64,000 bases of DNA. Source: Sphingomonas populi (lineage in GTDB: Bacteria > Pseudomonadota > Alphaproteobacteria > Sphingomonadales > Sphingomonadaceae). The stretch is taken from positions 30,861-94,860 of the forward strand of contig NZ_SGIS01000020.1 in the NCBI RefSeq assembly GCF_004208535.1. The letters are read 5' to 3'. Both the position numbers and the translations under genes were made by a program. Positions 46,677 through 56,283 of the stretch are shown piece after piece; the first letter of the stretch is position 1; every line of letters starts with the position of its first letter. Under the pieces are notes generated by a model. The model was given only the letters and a program-made list of their open reading frames with translations. It did not search any database and was not told the DNA's origin.

Positions 46677-47102
46677 ATGATGAAAAGTGCCGACAGGCCG
46701 GTCAACCCGCGACGCTCCCCTTCCCGTTTCAAGAAAATTTCGGGTAACGGAGACGTCTGCAGCGTTCGGGCCGTACATCACGGTGAAGGCGCGATTGATG
46801 TGCATCGTTTTGCCTTTTTCGCTGAACGGAAAACGCCGTATTTCGTCATGTTCGACATGCCGCCCGGCTCAAGCGAAGGGATCCATGCACACCGGGCCGA
46901 GATCATGGCGGAGGCGTGGCTGGACGAGTATTATTACGTCATTACCGGCAACGGCATCATGCGGATCGACGGCGAGGTCGTCGAAATCACGCAAGGCGAC
47001 TTCATCTACACGCCGGCAGGCGTTTTCCACGGAATCGAGAACACCGCCGAAACCGGCAATCTGAAAGTCATGGTGACCCTTATCTCGGTGCCGCCGGCGT
47101 AA
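46677..47102 (+). CDS. Small cupin-domain protein
   Basis: A 141-residue single-domain cupin. Motif 1 is GIHAHRAEIMAEAWLDEYYYVITGNGIMRIDGE and motif 2 is TQGDFIYTPAGVFHGIENT, each with metal-ligand-type His/Glu residues. The function is unknown; such proteins can be metal-dependent lyases, isomerases or sensors. It lies 24 bases after the formaldehyde dehydrogenase gene and is probably co-transcribed; it converges on the Lrp gene. Confidence 0.75.
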   Translation: MMKSADRPVNPRRSPSRFKKISGNGDVCSVRAVHHGEGAIDVHRFAFFAERKTPYFVMFDMPPGSSEGIHAHRAEIMAEAWLDEYYYVITGNGIMRIDGEVVEITQGDFIYTPAGVFHGIENTAETGNLKVMVTLISVPPA

Positions 47103-47127
47103 TTGCGGCGGCACCACACTGGTCGAA

Positions 47128-47601
47128 TCAGGGCAGCGGGAGCGCGGTCGTATATTTGGTAAGCGACAGCGCGAAATGGGAAGATGCGCCGCCGACAGAC
47201 GGATGTTCGAGCAACGTATTCATCAGGAAGCGCTCATAATCCGACACGTCGATCGCCACGATCCGAAGCAGATAATCCCAATCTCCCGACATCGAAAAGC
47301 ATTCCAATATCTCGGGCCTTCCGGCGACGAAGTGCTCGAATGCACCGCGCACATCGCGGGCATGGCTGCGCACGCGGATGTTGCAAAGCACGTTCACCCC
47401 GTAACCGAGCACGCCCTGATCGAGCAGCCGGACTGATTGCCGAATTAGGCCATGCGCTTCCATCGCCTTGATCCGCCGCCAGACCGATGCAGTCGAACTG
47501 CCAACCTGCTCGGCGAGATCGCTGTTGCTGATCGTGGCGTCGACCTGGAGCGTGGCCAGGATGCGCCGATCGATGTCATCCAAAGCGTAGGTAGATTTCA
47601 T
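47128..47601 (-). CDS. Lrp/AsnC-family transcriptional regulator
   Basis: A 157-residue regulator. The N-terminal winged helix reads LDDIDRRILATLQVDATISNSDLAEQVGSSTASVWRRIKAMEAHGLI. The C-terminal RAM (amino-acid-binding) domain includes VLCNIRVRSH and ECFSMSGDWDYLLRIVAIDVSDYERF. It is divergent from phhA with a 94-base, AT-richer intergenic region, a typical place for auto- and cross-regulation. It probably senses phenylalanine or tyrosine and controls the operon at 47696. Confidence 0.9.
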   Translation of the reverse strand: MKSTYALDDIDRRILATLQVDATISNSDLAEQVGSSTASVWRRIKAMEAHGLIRQSVRLLDQGVLGYGVNVLCNIRVRSHARDVRGAFEHFVAGRPEILECFSMSGDWDYLLRIVAIDVSDYERFLMNTLLEHPSVGGASSHFALSLTKYTTALPLP

Positions 47602-47695
47602 AAAACCACGGTTTCTTGGAAAATTAATTCGCTAATGTCCGTAAATGACCACCGATTGAAAAGCAAATTCACGCGATCGATGCGATATCGTCCAC

Positions 47696-48562
47696 ATGGA
47701 ACATGCAACGATCGATCGCCCGGCGGGCACCGCCGCAGACTGGACCATTTCCCAACGCTGGAACCGCTACACCGCGGCCGAGCATGCCATGTGGGACCAT
47801 CTGTTCGAGCGGCAAGCGAAGATGCTGCCCGGTCGGGTTGCGAGCGAATTTCTCGACGGTCTCGACGTGCTTCGCATGACGAAGCCCGGCATTCCAGATT
47901 TCGACGAACTGTCCGAACGGCTGATGAAAGCGACGGGTTGGCAGGTGGTCGCGGTGCCGGGACTCATCCCAGACGACGTATTCTTCGATCATCTCGCGAA
48001 CCGGCGCTTTGTCTCCGGCAATTTCATCCGCACCCCCGAACAGCTGGACTATCTCCAGGAACCGGACATCTTCCATGATGTCTTCGGTCACGTCCCCCTG
48101 CTCGCGAATCCGATCTTTGCCGATTACATGCAGGCATACGGCATCGGCGGGCAGCGCGCGGCGAATGGCGGCGTGATCGAGAAGCTGTCGCGACTCTATT
48201 GGTACACCGTCGAGTTCGGGCTGATCCGCGGGTCGGCTGACGACCTGAAGATCTACGGCGCGGGGATCGTCTCATCTTACGGCGAATCGCTGTTCGCGCT
48301 TGATGACCCCTCGCCCAATCGGCTCGGCTTCGAGGTCAGGCGCCTGATGCGGACCAAGTACCGAATTGACGATTATCAGCAGAATTATTTCGTTATCGAC
48401 AGTTTCGAGGATCTGCTCCGCCAGACGCTCGAGACAGATTTCGGGCCAATCTACGCCGAACTCGCAGACGCGCCGGATATCGAGATCGAAACGATACTAC
48501 CGACCGATAAGGTCTATACGAATGGCACTCAAGCCTATGCCCGCGCAAAGGCTGCGGCATGA
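47696..48562 (+). CDS. phhA: Phenylalanine 4-monooxygenase
   Basis: Tetrahydropterin- and iron-dependent hydroxylation of phenylalanine to tyrosine; 288 residues, the bacterial size. Iron ligands are His127 and His132 in IFHDVFGHVPLL and Glu173 in YWYTVEFGL. GFEVRRLMRTKYRIDDYQQNYFVID is also family-specific. It is the first gene of the aromatic amino acid operon; the aminotransferase start overlaps its stop as ATGA. The pterin partners are encoded at the end of the same operon. Confidence 0.96.
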   Translation: MEHATIDRPAGTAADWTISQRWNRYTAAEHAMWDHLFERQAKMLPGRVASEFLDGLDVLRMTKPGIPDFDELSERLMKATGWQVVAVPGLIPDDVFFDHLANRRFVSGNFIRTPEQLDYLQEPDIFHDVFGHVPLLANPIFADYMQAYGIGGQRAANGGVIEKLSRLYWYTVEFGLIRGSADDLKIYGAGIVSSYGESLFALDDPSPNRLGFEVRRLMRTKYRIDDYQQNYFVIDSFEDLLRQTLETDFGPIYAELADAPDIEIETILPTDKVYTNGTQAYARAKAAA

Positions 48563-49773
48563 TCGCCGAGAATGTCCGCCCCGCCGCGTCGGCGCCAGCG
48601 CGATTGTTCGGAGCGCTCGAGCGGCAACCGGCCGATGCGCTACTCGGCCTGATTGGTCTCTTTCGCCAGGATCCTCGTGCGACCAAGATCGATCTCGGCG
48701 TCGGCGTCTATCGGGACGATGCTGGTGAAACGCCGGTCATGCAGGCGATCAAAGCGGCGGAACACCGGCTCGCCGAAACCCAGCCGACCAAAGCCTATCT
48801 CGGCGCCGAAGGGGACGCGCGTTTCGTTGATCTCCTCGCGCCGATCGTCTTCGGCGCAGCGCTCGCGGGCGATCCGGGCTTGACCGGCGTGCAGACGCCG
48901 GGCGGTACCGGCGCGCTGCGCCTCGCCGCCGAACTCGTCGCGCGCGGCGCCGGTGACCCGAAGGTCTGGATCGGCACGCCGACCTGGCCCAACCACGCGC
49001 CGATCTTCCGGGAGGCTGGCGTGACGGTTCGACCGCACCCCTTCTTCGATGCCGCCAGCGGAACCGTGGATTTCGCCGCGATGGCCTCAGCACTTGCCGA
49101 GGCCGCGCCAGGCGACGTCGTTTTGCTGCACGGCTGCTGCCACAACCCGACAGGTGCCGAACTCGACGCTGCGCAATGGTCCGCGTTGACCGCGCTTGTC
49201 GTCGAACGAGGGCTGATCCCGCTGATCGATCTGGCCTATCAAGGCCTCGGGAGGGGTCTCGAAGACGACGCTAGCGCTACCCGTTCAATGCTCGCGGCCG
49301 CGCCGGAGGCGATCGTCGCCTATAGCTGCGACAAGAATTTCGGCCTCTATCGCGATCGCGTCGGTGCCCTATGGGTCAAAGCGGACGGCGGGTCGCTGGC
49401 AGCGGTGCGGGACAATATCCTCGTGCTCGCACGGAGCCTCTGGTCGATGCCGCCCGATCACGGCGCCGCTACGGTGCGCGAGATTCTCGAGGACGCGACC
49501 CTTACCAGCTCATGGCGACGCGAGCTCGAAGAGATGCGCTCGCGGATCGCGGGCCTGCGCGCCGCACTTGCCGACGCGGACGCGAGGCTGGCGCCGCTGG
49601 CGCACCAGGGCGGCATGTTCGCGATGCTGCCGCTGCCGCGCGATGCGATCTTCGCGCTTCGGGCCAGCCACGGCATCTACATGGCCGAATCGGGGCGCAT
49701 CAACATCGCCGGCCTGCGCGGCGAAACCGTCGCATCGTTTGTCGCCGCCATTGCCCCATACCTTCAGCGCTAA
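48559..49773 (+). CDS. Aromatic amino acid aminotransferase (class I, TyrB-like)
   Basis: PLP enzyme converting tyrosine to 4-hydroxyphenylpyruvate; 404 residues. VGVYRDDAGETPVMQAIKAAE, QTPGGTGALRLAAELV, LHGCCHNPTGAEL, DLAYQGLGRGLEDDA and the Schiff-base Lys in YSCDKNFGLYRDRVG follow the aspartate/tyrosine aminotransferase pattern. Its position between phhA and hpd specifies the reaction. Confidence 0.92.
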   Translation: MIAENVRPAASAPARLFGALERQPADALLGLIGLFRQDPRATKIDLGVGVYRDDAGETPVMQAIKAAEHRLAETQPTKAYLGAEGDARFVDLLAPIVFGAALAGDPGLTGVQTPGGTGALRLAAELVARGAGDPKVWIGTPTWPNHAPIFREAGVTVRPHPFFDAASGTVDFAAMASALAEAAPGDVVLLHGCCHNPTGAELDAAQWSALTALVVERGLIPLIDLAYQGLGRGLEDDASATRSMLAAAPEAIVAYSCDKNFGLYRDRVGALWVKADGGSLAAVRDNILVLARSLWSMPPDHGAATVREILEDATLTSSWRRELEEMRSRIAGLRAALADADARLAPLAHQGGMFAMLPLPRDAIFALRASHGIYMAESGRINIAGLRGETVASFVAAIAPYLQR

Positions 49774-49788
49774 GCGAGGATCTTCTCG

Positions 49789-50838
49789 ATGTCCGATACC
49801 CATAATCCGCTCGGCCTCGACGGCTTTGCCTTCGCCGAATTCACATCGCCCGACCCTGCGGTCATGGCCGAACAAGTGCTGCAACTCGGATTCACCGCCG
49901 CCGCTCGCTCGCCTGCCAAAGACATGACCCTCTACCGGCAAGGTCGCATCGCGTTCGTGATCAACGCGAAGGAAACCGGCCAGGCCGCCGAATTCCGCAA
50001 GGCGCACGGTCCTTCGGCCAACGGCATGGGCTTCACCGTTTCCGACGCCCAGACGGCCTATGAAATGGCGCTGGCGCGGGGCGCGACGGCGGTCGATACG
50101 GCGTCGAGCGCGCTGCCAAGCGCCAAGGCGATCGCGGGGATCGGCGGATCGCTGCTGTACCTCGTCGAAGGCGATCCTTTCGCCAACTGGAAAGAGATCG
50201 CCGGGTGGCGCGATGCAGCGGCGAGCAACGGCGTTGGCCTCGATATCCTCGACCACCTGACGCATAATGTGAAGCGCGGGGAGATGCGCACCTGGTCGGC
50301 ATTCTATGCGCAGATCTTTGGCTTTGAGGAGCAGAAGTATTTCGACATCAAGGGGAAAGCGACGGGCCTGTTCAGTCAGGCAATGATCGCGCCCGATAAG
50401 GCGATCCGCATCCCACTGAACGAGAGCCAGGACGATCACAGCCAGATCGAGGAATTCCTCCGCGAATACAAAGGCGAAGGTATCCAGCATATCGCGCTGA
50501 CCACCGACGATATTTATGAGACCGTCGAGAAGCTGCGCGCCAACGGCGTCCGGCTGCAGGACACGATCGAAACCTACTACGAACTGGTCGATAAGCGCGT
50601 TCCCGGCCACAGTGAGGAACTGGAGCGCCTGCGCCGCAACCGCATCCTGATCGATGGCGATGTCGAGCGTGAAGGCATACTGCTCCAGATCTTTACCGAG
50701 ACCATGTTCGGTCCGATCTTCTTCGAGATCATCCAGCGTAAGGGCAACGAGGGCTTCGGCAACGGCAATTTCCAGGCGCTCTACGAATCGATCGAGCTCG
50801 ACCAGATCCGCCGCGGCGTGATCACGATCGACTCGTGA
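49789..50838 (+). CDS. hpd: 4-hydroxyphenylpyruvate dioxygenase
   Basis: Fe(II)-dependent conversion of 4-hydroxyphenylpyruvate to homogentisate; 349 residues. Two vicinal-oxygen-chelate domains are seen, with metal ligands His in LDHLTHNV, His in IQHIALTTDDI and Glu in IFFEIIQRKG. The C-terminal GFGNGNFQALYESIELDQIRRGVI is the usual gating helix. It lies 15 bases after the aminotransferase. Confidence 0.96.
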   Translation: MSDTHNPLGLDGFAFAEFTSPDPAVMAEQVLQLGFTAAARSPAKDMTLYRQGRIAFVINAKETGQAAEFRKAHGPSANGMGFTVSDAQTAYEMALARGATAVDTASSALPSAKAIAGIGGSLLYLVEGDPFANWKEIAGWRDAAASNGVGLDILDHLTHNVKRGEMRTWSAFYAQIFGFEEQKYFDIKGKATGLFSQAMIAPDKAIRIPLNESQDDHSQIEEFLREYKGEGIQHIALTTDDIYETVEKLRANGVRLQDTIETYYELVDKRVPGHSEELERLRRNRILIDGDVEREGILLQIFTETMFGPIFFEIIQRKGNEGFGNGNFQALYESIELDQIRRGVITIDS

Positions 50839-50859
50839 ACCATAAGCGGGGACGTTGAG

Positions 50860-52200
50860 ATGATCGCGGAAGGGCCCTTGGCAGCGGCCACCGGCAGCAT
50901 TGTGCCCGACATGGTCGAGGCGATGATGGTCGGCTTTGGCAATCATTTTGCAAGCGAAGCCATCGCCGGCGCATTGCCGATCGGCAGGAACTCGCCGCAA
51001 CGCACACCCTTCGGCCTCTATGCAGAGCAACTCTCCGGTACCGCCTTCACCGCCCCCAGAACGGAGAACAAGCGCAGCTGGCTTTATCGGCTTCGGCCGA
51101 CGGCCAGCCATTCCCCCTTTACGGTCTATGAGAACGGCGGGCTTTTACGGAGCGCTCCGTTTGACGAGGAACCCGCGTCACCCAACCGTCTGCGCTGGGA
51201 TCCTTTGCCTTTGCCGGATCGGCGCGTCGATTTCGTCGATGGGTTAGTCAGCTATGGCGGCAATGGCGACGTCGCTATGGGCGCCGGGATCGGCATCCAT
51301 TTGTATGCCGCCACCCAATCGATGGTCGATCGTGTCTTTCAGAATGCCGACGGCGAGATGCTGATCGTACCACAATCAGGCAACCTGCGTGTCGTGACGG
51401 AATTCGGCGTCATGACCGTTGCTCCGCTCTCCATCGCGCTCGTCCCGCGTGGTGTTCGCTTCCGGGTGGAACTGCCCGAAGGACCTGCGCGAGGCTATGT
51501 CTGCGAAAATTATGGTGCGCCCTTCCGTTTGCCGGACCTGGGGCCGATTGGCTCCAACGGCCTCGCCAATCCGCGAGACTTCGAAACTCCGGCGGCGGCG
51601 TTCGAGGATCGGGACGTGCCCACCCAGATCATCCAGAAATTCATGGGTGGGCTTTTCGAAACCACGATTGACCACTCGCCCTTCGACGTGGTGGCGTGGC
51701 ATGGCAATCTAGCGCCCTGTCGCTACGCCTTGCGCCGGTTCAACACGATCAACACAGTCAGCTTCGATCACCCAGATCCCTCGATCTTCACGGTGCTGAC
51801 GTCGCCGAGCGAAACGCCGGGCACCGCCAATTGCGATTTCGTGATCTTCCCACCGCGCTGGATGGTAGCCGAAGATACCTTCCGCCCGCCCTGGTTCCAC
51901 CGCAATGTCATGAGCGAATTCATGGGCCTGATCGAAGGCAGCTATGACGCGAAGGCGGGCGGCTTCGCGCCGGGCGGCGCCAGCCTGCACAATTGCATGT
52001 CCGGCCATGGTCCAGATCGCGCCAGCTACGAGACGGCGACCGCGGCATCGCTGGTCCCGCACCGGATCGAAGGGAGCATGGCGTTCATGTTCGAGAGCCG
52101 CAACGTCATCCGGCCCACGCGCTTCGCCGCGCAATCCCCGCTTTGCCAGGAGGATTATGATGACTGCTGGGCGGATTTTCAGAAAGCTCAACTGCCGTGA
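50860..52200 (+). CDS. hmgA: Homogentisate 1,2-dioxygenase
   Basis: Opens the homogentisate ring to maleylacetoacetate; 446 residues. [23 protein letters not shown] at the N-terminus, the [24 protein letters not shown] barrel segment, and the iron-site region [24 protein letters not shown] with NCMSGHGPD are diagnostic. The next gene starts within its stop codon region (GTGA). Confidence 0.96.
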   Translation: MIAEGPLAAATGSIVPDMVEAMMVGFGNHFASEAIAGALPIGRNSPQRTPFGLYAEQLSGTAFTAPRTENKRSWLYRLRPTASHSPFTVYENGGLLRSAPFDEEPASPNRLRWDPLPLPDRRVDFVDGLVSYGGNGDVAMGAGIGIHLYAATQSMVDRVFQNADGEMLIVPQSGNLRVVTEFGVMTVAPLSIALVPRGVRFRVELPEGPARGYVCENYGAPFRLPDLGPIGSNGLANPRDFETPAAAFEDRDVPTQIIQKFMGGLFETTIDHSPFDVVAWHGNLAPCRYALRRFNTINTVSFDHPDPSIFTVLTSPSETPGTANCDFVIFPPRWMVAEDTFRPPWFHRNVMSEFMGLIEGSYDAKAGGFAPGGASLHNCMSGHGPDRASYETATAASLVPHRIEGSMAFMFESRNVIRPTRFAAQSPLCQEDYDDCWADFQKAQLP

Positions 52201-53501
52201 CGACGGAATACATGATCGATCAAACCCATGATGCTGCGGCCACCAGTTGGGTCGAGAGAGCCAATGGTCATGCGGACTTCCCGGTCCAGAACTTGCCGTT
52301 CGGCATCTTCAGCCCCGCAGATGGCGAGCCGCGTATCGGAGTCGCTATTGGCGACTCCATCCTGGATGTCGCCAGCGCGGCAGCCGCCGGCCTGATTTCG
52401 GTTGTTTCCGGCGGCATCCTGTCCGAGCGGACGCTGAATAGGATGCTGTCGCTTCCCACTGCGGATCGGCGAGCACTGCGGCATCGCCTGTTCGCACTCC
52501 TGACGGACCCGGGCAACCGGGAGACGGTTACACCGTTTTTGCATGAAGCCGATAGCTGCACAATGTACCTGCCTGCGGCGATCGGCGACTACACCGATTT
52601 CTATGTCGGCATTCATCACGCCAACAATGTCGGCGCGTTGTTCCGGCCGGATAATCCGCTGCTGCCCAACTATAAATATGTGCCGATCGGCTATCACGGC
52701 CGTGCCTCCTCGATCCGTCCGTCCGGTGTGCCGCTGGTCCGCCCCAAAGGGCAACGTAAGGCGCCCGACGTCGATGCGCCGATCTTCGGGCCGTGCCTGC
52801 GGCTCGACTATGAGCTGGAACTCGGCGTCTGGATAGGCGCGGGCAATGCGCTGGGCGCGCCGATCCCGATCGCCGATGCCGGTCAGCACATCGCCGGCTT
52901 CTGCCTGCTTAACGACTGGTCGGCGCGGGACGTCCAAGCTTGGGAATATCAGCCGCTCGGCCCGTTTCTTGCTAAGAATTTCCAGTCGACCATTTCGCCC
53001 TGGATCGTCACCGCCGAGGCGCTCGCGCCGTTTCGGATCGCCCAGCCTGAACGACCCGTGGGCGACCCCGCACCGCTACCCTATCTCTACGATGCGCATG
53101 ATCAGGCGACGGGTGCACTGGCTATTACGCTTTCAGCGTACATTTTGAGCCGCAAAATGCGGCAGGACGGCCTCCCGGCGTATCGCCTGAGCGAAGGCCC
53201 TGCGTCCAACATGTACTGGACTGCGGCGCAGATCGTCGCGCACCACGCCTCCAACGGTTGTAACCTCAACCCGGGCGACCTGCTGGGGACCGGCACGATC
53301 TCTGCGCCTACATCTGACGGCTATGGCAGCCTGCTGGAGATCACCAGGGGCGGCAAAGAGAGCCTCATTCTCCCAACGGAAGAAAGCAGAACGTTCGTCG
53401 AGGACGGCGATGAAATCCTCCTCACCGCCACCGCACATGCCGACGGCTTCGTTTCGATTGGCTTCGGCGAGTGCCGGGCAATGGTCTTGCCCTCGAAATG
53501 A
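52197..53501 (+). CDS. fahA: Fumarylacetoacetase
   Basis: Final hydrolysis of fumarylacetoacetate to fumarate and acetoacetate; 434 residues. [73 protein letters not shown] and GTGTISAP are all typical. The GTG at 52197 overlaps the hmgA stop; an ATG at 52212 is an alternative start and keeps the whole conserved part. Confidence 0.95.
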   Translation: MTTEYMIDQTHDAAATSWVERANGHADFPVQNLPFGIFSPADGEPRIGVAIGDSILDVASAAAAGLISVVSGGILSERTLNRMLSLPTADRRALRHRLFALLTDPGNRETVTPFLHEADSCTMYLPAAIGDYTDFYVGIHHANNVGALFRPDNPLLPNYKYVPIGYHGRASSIRPSGVPLVRPKGQRKAPDVDAPIFGPCLRLDYELELGVWIGAGNALGAPIPIADAGQHIAGFCLLNDWSARDVQAWEYQPLGPFLAKNFQSTISPWIVTAEALAPFRIAQPERPVGDPAPLPYLYDAHDQATGALAITLSAYILSRKMRQDGLPAYRLSEGPASNMYWTAAQIVAHHASNGCNLNPGDLLGTGTISAPTSDGYGSLLEITRGGKESLILPTEESRTFVEDGDEILLTATAHADGFVSIGFGECRAMVLPSK

Positions 53502-54160
53502 GCGGTGAGCTTGTCCTGCATGGCTATTGGCGATCGAGCGCGGCGTATCGCGTGCGGATCGCGCTCAATCTCAAGGGATTGGCGTTTACCCAGATTACCC
53601 ACGACCTGCGGACGGGCGCGCAGAAAGCGCCCGATTATCGCACATTCGCCCCGCATGGCCTGGTGCCCGCACTGACCTTGGAAGACGCCGCTGGGGAAGC
53701 GCGCGCATTCATTCAGAGCCCGGCAATTATCGAGTGGATCGAAGAACGCTATCCGCTGCCGCCTTTGCTGCCCGCCGACATCCACGCGCGCGCGATCGTT
53801 CGGTCGATGGCCGCGATCATCGCATGCGATATCCACCCGCTCAACAACTTGCGCGTGCTCAACCATTTGCGTTCCAGCTTCGGCGTCGATGCAGACGGGA
53901 TCGGTCGATGGATCGCTGAATGGGTGCGGGAAGGCTTTGCCGCGTTGGAGATCCTGGTCGAGCGCCATGGAGCAGGTTATTGTTTTGGCGCAACGCCGAC
54001 GCTCGCTGACTGTTATCTGATACCGCAACTCTACTCGGCGGACCGGTTCGAGGTCGACCTCGCGCCCTACCCCGCCCTGTTGGCGGTAGGCGCAACAGCA
54101 CGCACGCTTCCCGCCTTTGTGGATGCACACCCCAATGTTCAGCCCGATGCCGACAGGTAG
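53498..54160 (+). CDS. maiA: Maleylacetoacetate isomerase (zeta-class GST)
   Basis: Glutathione-dependent cis-trans isomerase placing maleylacetoacetate on the path to fumarylacetoacetate; about 220 residues. The zeta signature LHGYWRSSAAYRVRIALNLKG carries the SSxxR/SSCxWRV-type catalytic serines, and SPAIIEWIEERYP and CDIHPLNNLRVL are conserved. The ATG at 53498 overlaps the fahA stop as ATGA. Confidence 0.93.
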   Translation: MSGELVLHGYWRSSAAYRVRIALNLKGLAFTQITHDLRTGAQKAPDYRTFAPHGLVPALTLEDAAGEARAFIQSPAIIEWIEERYPLPPLLPADIHARAIVRSMAAIIACDIHPLNNLRVLNHLRSSFGVDADGIGRWIAEWVREGFAALEILVERHGAGYCFGATPTLADCYLIPQLYSADRFEVDLAPYPALLAVGATARTLPAFVDAHPNVQPDADR

Positions 54161-54539
54161 CGCGCGCCTCGATTCAACGCCGGGCAATATCGCGCTATGT
54201 CGGGTCGAGGATATCGCCGAAGGGCGAGCGCGTAATTTCGTTCTCCAGATGCGCGCCGGGCGGTTCCACGGCTTTGTGGTACACCAGCAAGGTGGCGTGC
54301 GCGGCTATGTCGATCGCTGCCCTCATGCCGGCCTTCCGCTTGCGCGGACGCTCGACGATTATTTGACGCCCGACAGCCAGTTCATTGCCTGCGGCTGGCA
54401 CGGCGCGCTGTTTGCCATCAAGGATGGACTCTGCGTCGGCCGCCCGTGCGTCGGCCAGAAGCTCCTTGGCTGGCCCGTGCTGATCGATGGCGACTGGATC
54501 AAGACCGTCGCCGTGCCGGCAAATATGGGACTGGATTGA
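54147..54539 (+). CDS. Rieske (2Fe-2S) protein in the homogentisate operon
   Basis: About 130 residues with a full Rieske site, CPHAGLPLAR (Cys-x-His) and CGWHGALFAIKDG (Cys-x2-His). There is no signal peptide, so it is a soluble ferredoxin-type protein. It starts inside the end of maiA; ATGs at 54123, 54135 and 54147 are possible, and I chose the last. None of the six standard Phe/Tyr enzymes needs a Rieske partner, so it may supply electrons to another oxygenase, for example the Rieske oxygenase at 30626, which lacks one. That link is speculative. Confidence 0.8.
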   Translation: MPTGSARLDSTPGNIALCRVEDIAEGRARNFVLQMRAGRFHGFVVHQQGGVRGYVDRCPHAGLPLARTLDDYLTPDSQFIACGWHGALFAIKDGLCVGRPCVGQKLLGWPVLIDGDWIKTVAVPANMGLD

Positions 54540-54540
54540 T

Positions 54541-55206
54541 ATGAAGGTACTTATATCCGGCGCAGCAGGAGCGCTTGGGGAAGCTGTACGAACCGTGTTT
54601 TTACAGCAAGGCGCGAAGGTGTCGTGCATCGCCAGATCGCGCGAGGGCGTAGATTCGGCGGGGGCATCATGGTTCGCCTGTGAAAACCTCGCTGACGAGG
54701 CGGCGGCAAGGGCGGCGGCCAACAGAGCTATAGAAGCAATAGGTGGGATTGACGCTCTGGTGCACGTCGCCGGTGCGTTTGCCTGGAAAAAGGTTGAGGA
54801 CAGTCTGGTTGACGACTGGCGGGCGCTCTATTCCGCAAATGTCGAAACCACGCTTGTCCTGGTGAGGGCCTGCATCCCCGCCATGCGTTCAGGCGCGTCG
54901 ATCGTGGCAGTCGGTGCCGCGTCCGCGGAACCGGCCGGGGCCGGGATGGCGGCTTATGCCGCGGCAAAATCAGGGGTCGCACGCCTCATCGAGGCTCTGG
55001 CGCAAGAGTTGGCACCCCGCGGAATCAGGGCGAATGCTGTGCTGCCATCGATCATCGACGCGCCGCGGAACCGCGCCGACATGCCCGGTGTCGATCCAGC
55101 CCAGTGGACCAGCCCAGCAGCCATCGCCGACACGATCAGCTTTCTCGCACAATCGGGATCGCGCGCGATCTCGGGCGCCCTCATACCCGTAACGCACCAA
55201 CTATAA
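54541..55206 (+). CDS. SDR-family protein, dihydropteridine reductase-like
   Basis: A 221-residue short-chain dehydrogenase. [14 protein letters not shown] binds the nucleotide, VHVAGAFAW resembles the structural motif, and YAAAK is the active Tyr-Lys pair. The C-terminal [17 protein letters not shown] and SGALIPV strongly recall animal-type quinonoid dihydropteridine reductase (LPVTLDTPMNRKSMP). In an operon holding phenylalanine hydroxylase and pterin carbinolamine dehydratase, recycling quinonoid dihydropterin is the natural role. It starts directly after the Rieske gene stop. Confidence 0.82.
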   Translation: MKVLISGAAGALGEAVRTVFLQQGAKVSCIARSREGVDSAGASWFACENLADEAAARAAANRAIEAIGGIDALVHVAGAFAWKKVEDSLVDDWRALYSANVETTLVLVRACIPAMRSGASIVAVGAASAEPAGAGMAAYAAAKSGVARLIEALAQELAPRGIRANAVLPSIIDAPRNRADMPGVDPAQWTSPAAIADTISFLAQSGSRAISGALIPVTHQL

Positions 55207-55213
55207 TCGCACC

Positions 55214-55504
55214 ATGCCGTCAGCACTCACCTCACATGAAAGAGACGATGCCCTCACGCGCCTTTCGGGTTGGGCCTTTGATGCCAGCAGGAATGCTCTT
55301 TATCGCCGTTTCGAATTTGACGATTTCTCCGAAGCATTTGGCTTTATGACTCGCATTGCGCTTGAAGCCGAAAAATGTGGCCATCATCCAGAGTGGCTGA
55401 ACGTCTATAATCGGCTGGAGATCTGGCTGACGACGCATGATGCCGGTAACGCAGTTTCGGCGCTCGACATCGAACTTGCGACGAGAATCGCCGCACTGAT
55501 TTGA
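55214..55504 (+). CDS. phhB: Pterin-4a-carbinolamine dehydratase
   Basis: Dehydrates 4a-hydroxytetrahydropterin formed by PhhA; 96 residues. [58 protein letters not shown] contains the diagnostic [E/K]xxHHP...W...TTHD pattern. Last gene of the operon, 7 bases after the SDR. Confidence 0.95.
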   Translation: MPSALTSHERDDALTRLSGWAFDASRNALYRRFEFDDFSEAFGFMTRIALEAEKCGHHPEWLNVYNRLEIWLTTHDAGNAVSALDIELATRIAALI

Positions 55505-55634
55505 TCACTTGGTGGTAATTTTAATCACCGATCGAAGAAGTCTCCAAGCACCGTCTTGCTCCGACAGAAGCGATGGTCCGCGCGTTGCCTAGCTGCCAGT
55601 CGGCAGCCGCCCAACTTTGGACCTAAAATTTCGC

Positions 55635-56283
55635 CTACAACGCACGATACACGAACCGCCTAAAAGACACCTCGCCCGCGCCTGACACGAAAAGTGCTGG
55701 CCGCAGGCTGAGGAGATCATCGATCGTGTTCGCGTTGTAACCGGTCACTTGGCTGCGGACACCGTGGCGCGTCCATTCTTTACCGTCCAGGCTGTAATAG
55801 AAGGTGACGATCTGGCGATCATTGACGATCCGCATATACATGTGGCGCGCAGGCGGCGCCGGTTCGGGCCAGTATGCGGCCTTGCCGCCGCGATAGCTGG
55901 TCATACGCCTGCCATCGATGCCCATGCCAAGGAACAGGCGATTGTTGAAGAAGAGGAGCAGCCCGCCCTCGCTTTCACCGCGCAGTGCAAGTTCGACGGT
56001 TACTTCGAACGACCGATCGCCGACCTGCTGGGTCAGCACCGTTCCATCTGCGGGGCTCCTACCCTTGCCCGCAAGGAGCAACGCGCCGGGTTCGAAGCGG
56101 ACACTTGCAGCGTCGCCGGGTGCGCTCGCATACAGGCTCCAGAGCCGACCCATATCGGCTTTGTTGAAAATCGAGGAATGTGGAAGGCCGTTTGGAACCG
56201 CTTGTTCGCCTGGTTTGCGCAAAGGCTTCGACAAGTCGCCACCAACCGCACGGAACCAACCATCCGCAGTCCACTCGGTGGGG
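55635..56283 (-). pseudogene. C-terminal fragment of a GH43-type glycosidase
   Basis: The frame encodes TEWTADGWFRAVGGDL, then a linker, then the concanavalin-like C-terminal domain of GH43 beta-xylosidase/arabinofuranosidase proteins (LWSLYASAPGDAASVRF, GLLLFFNNRLFLGMGID, VTFYYSLDGKEWTRHG). The catalytic five-blade propeller that should precede it is missing, because the gene is cut at about 56283 by the IS5-family fragment. Only the final 215 or so residues remain; an internal ATG at 56234 could still be translated but would lack activity. Confidence 0.75.

Noticed and set aside
49510..51111. 533-codon minus-strand frame
   Set aside because: Antisense to aminotransferase, hpd and hmgA; no protein-like features.
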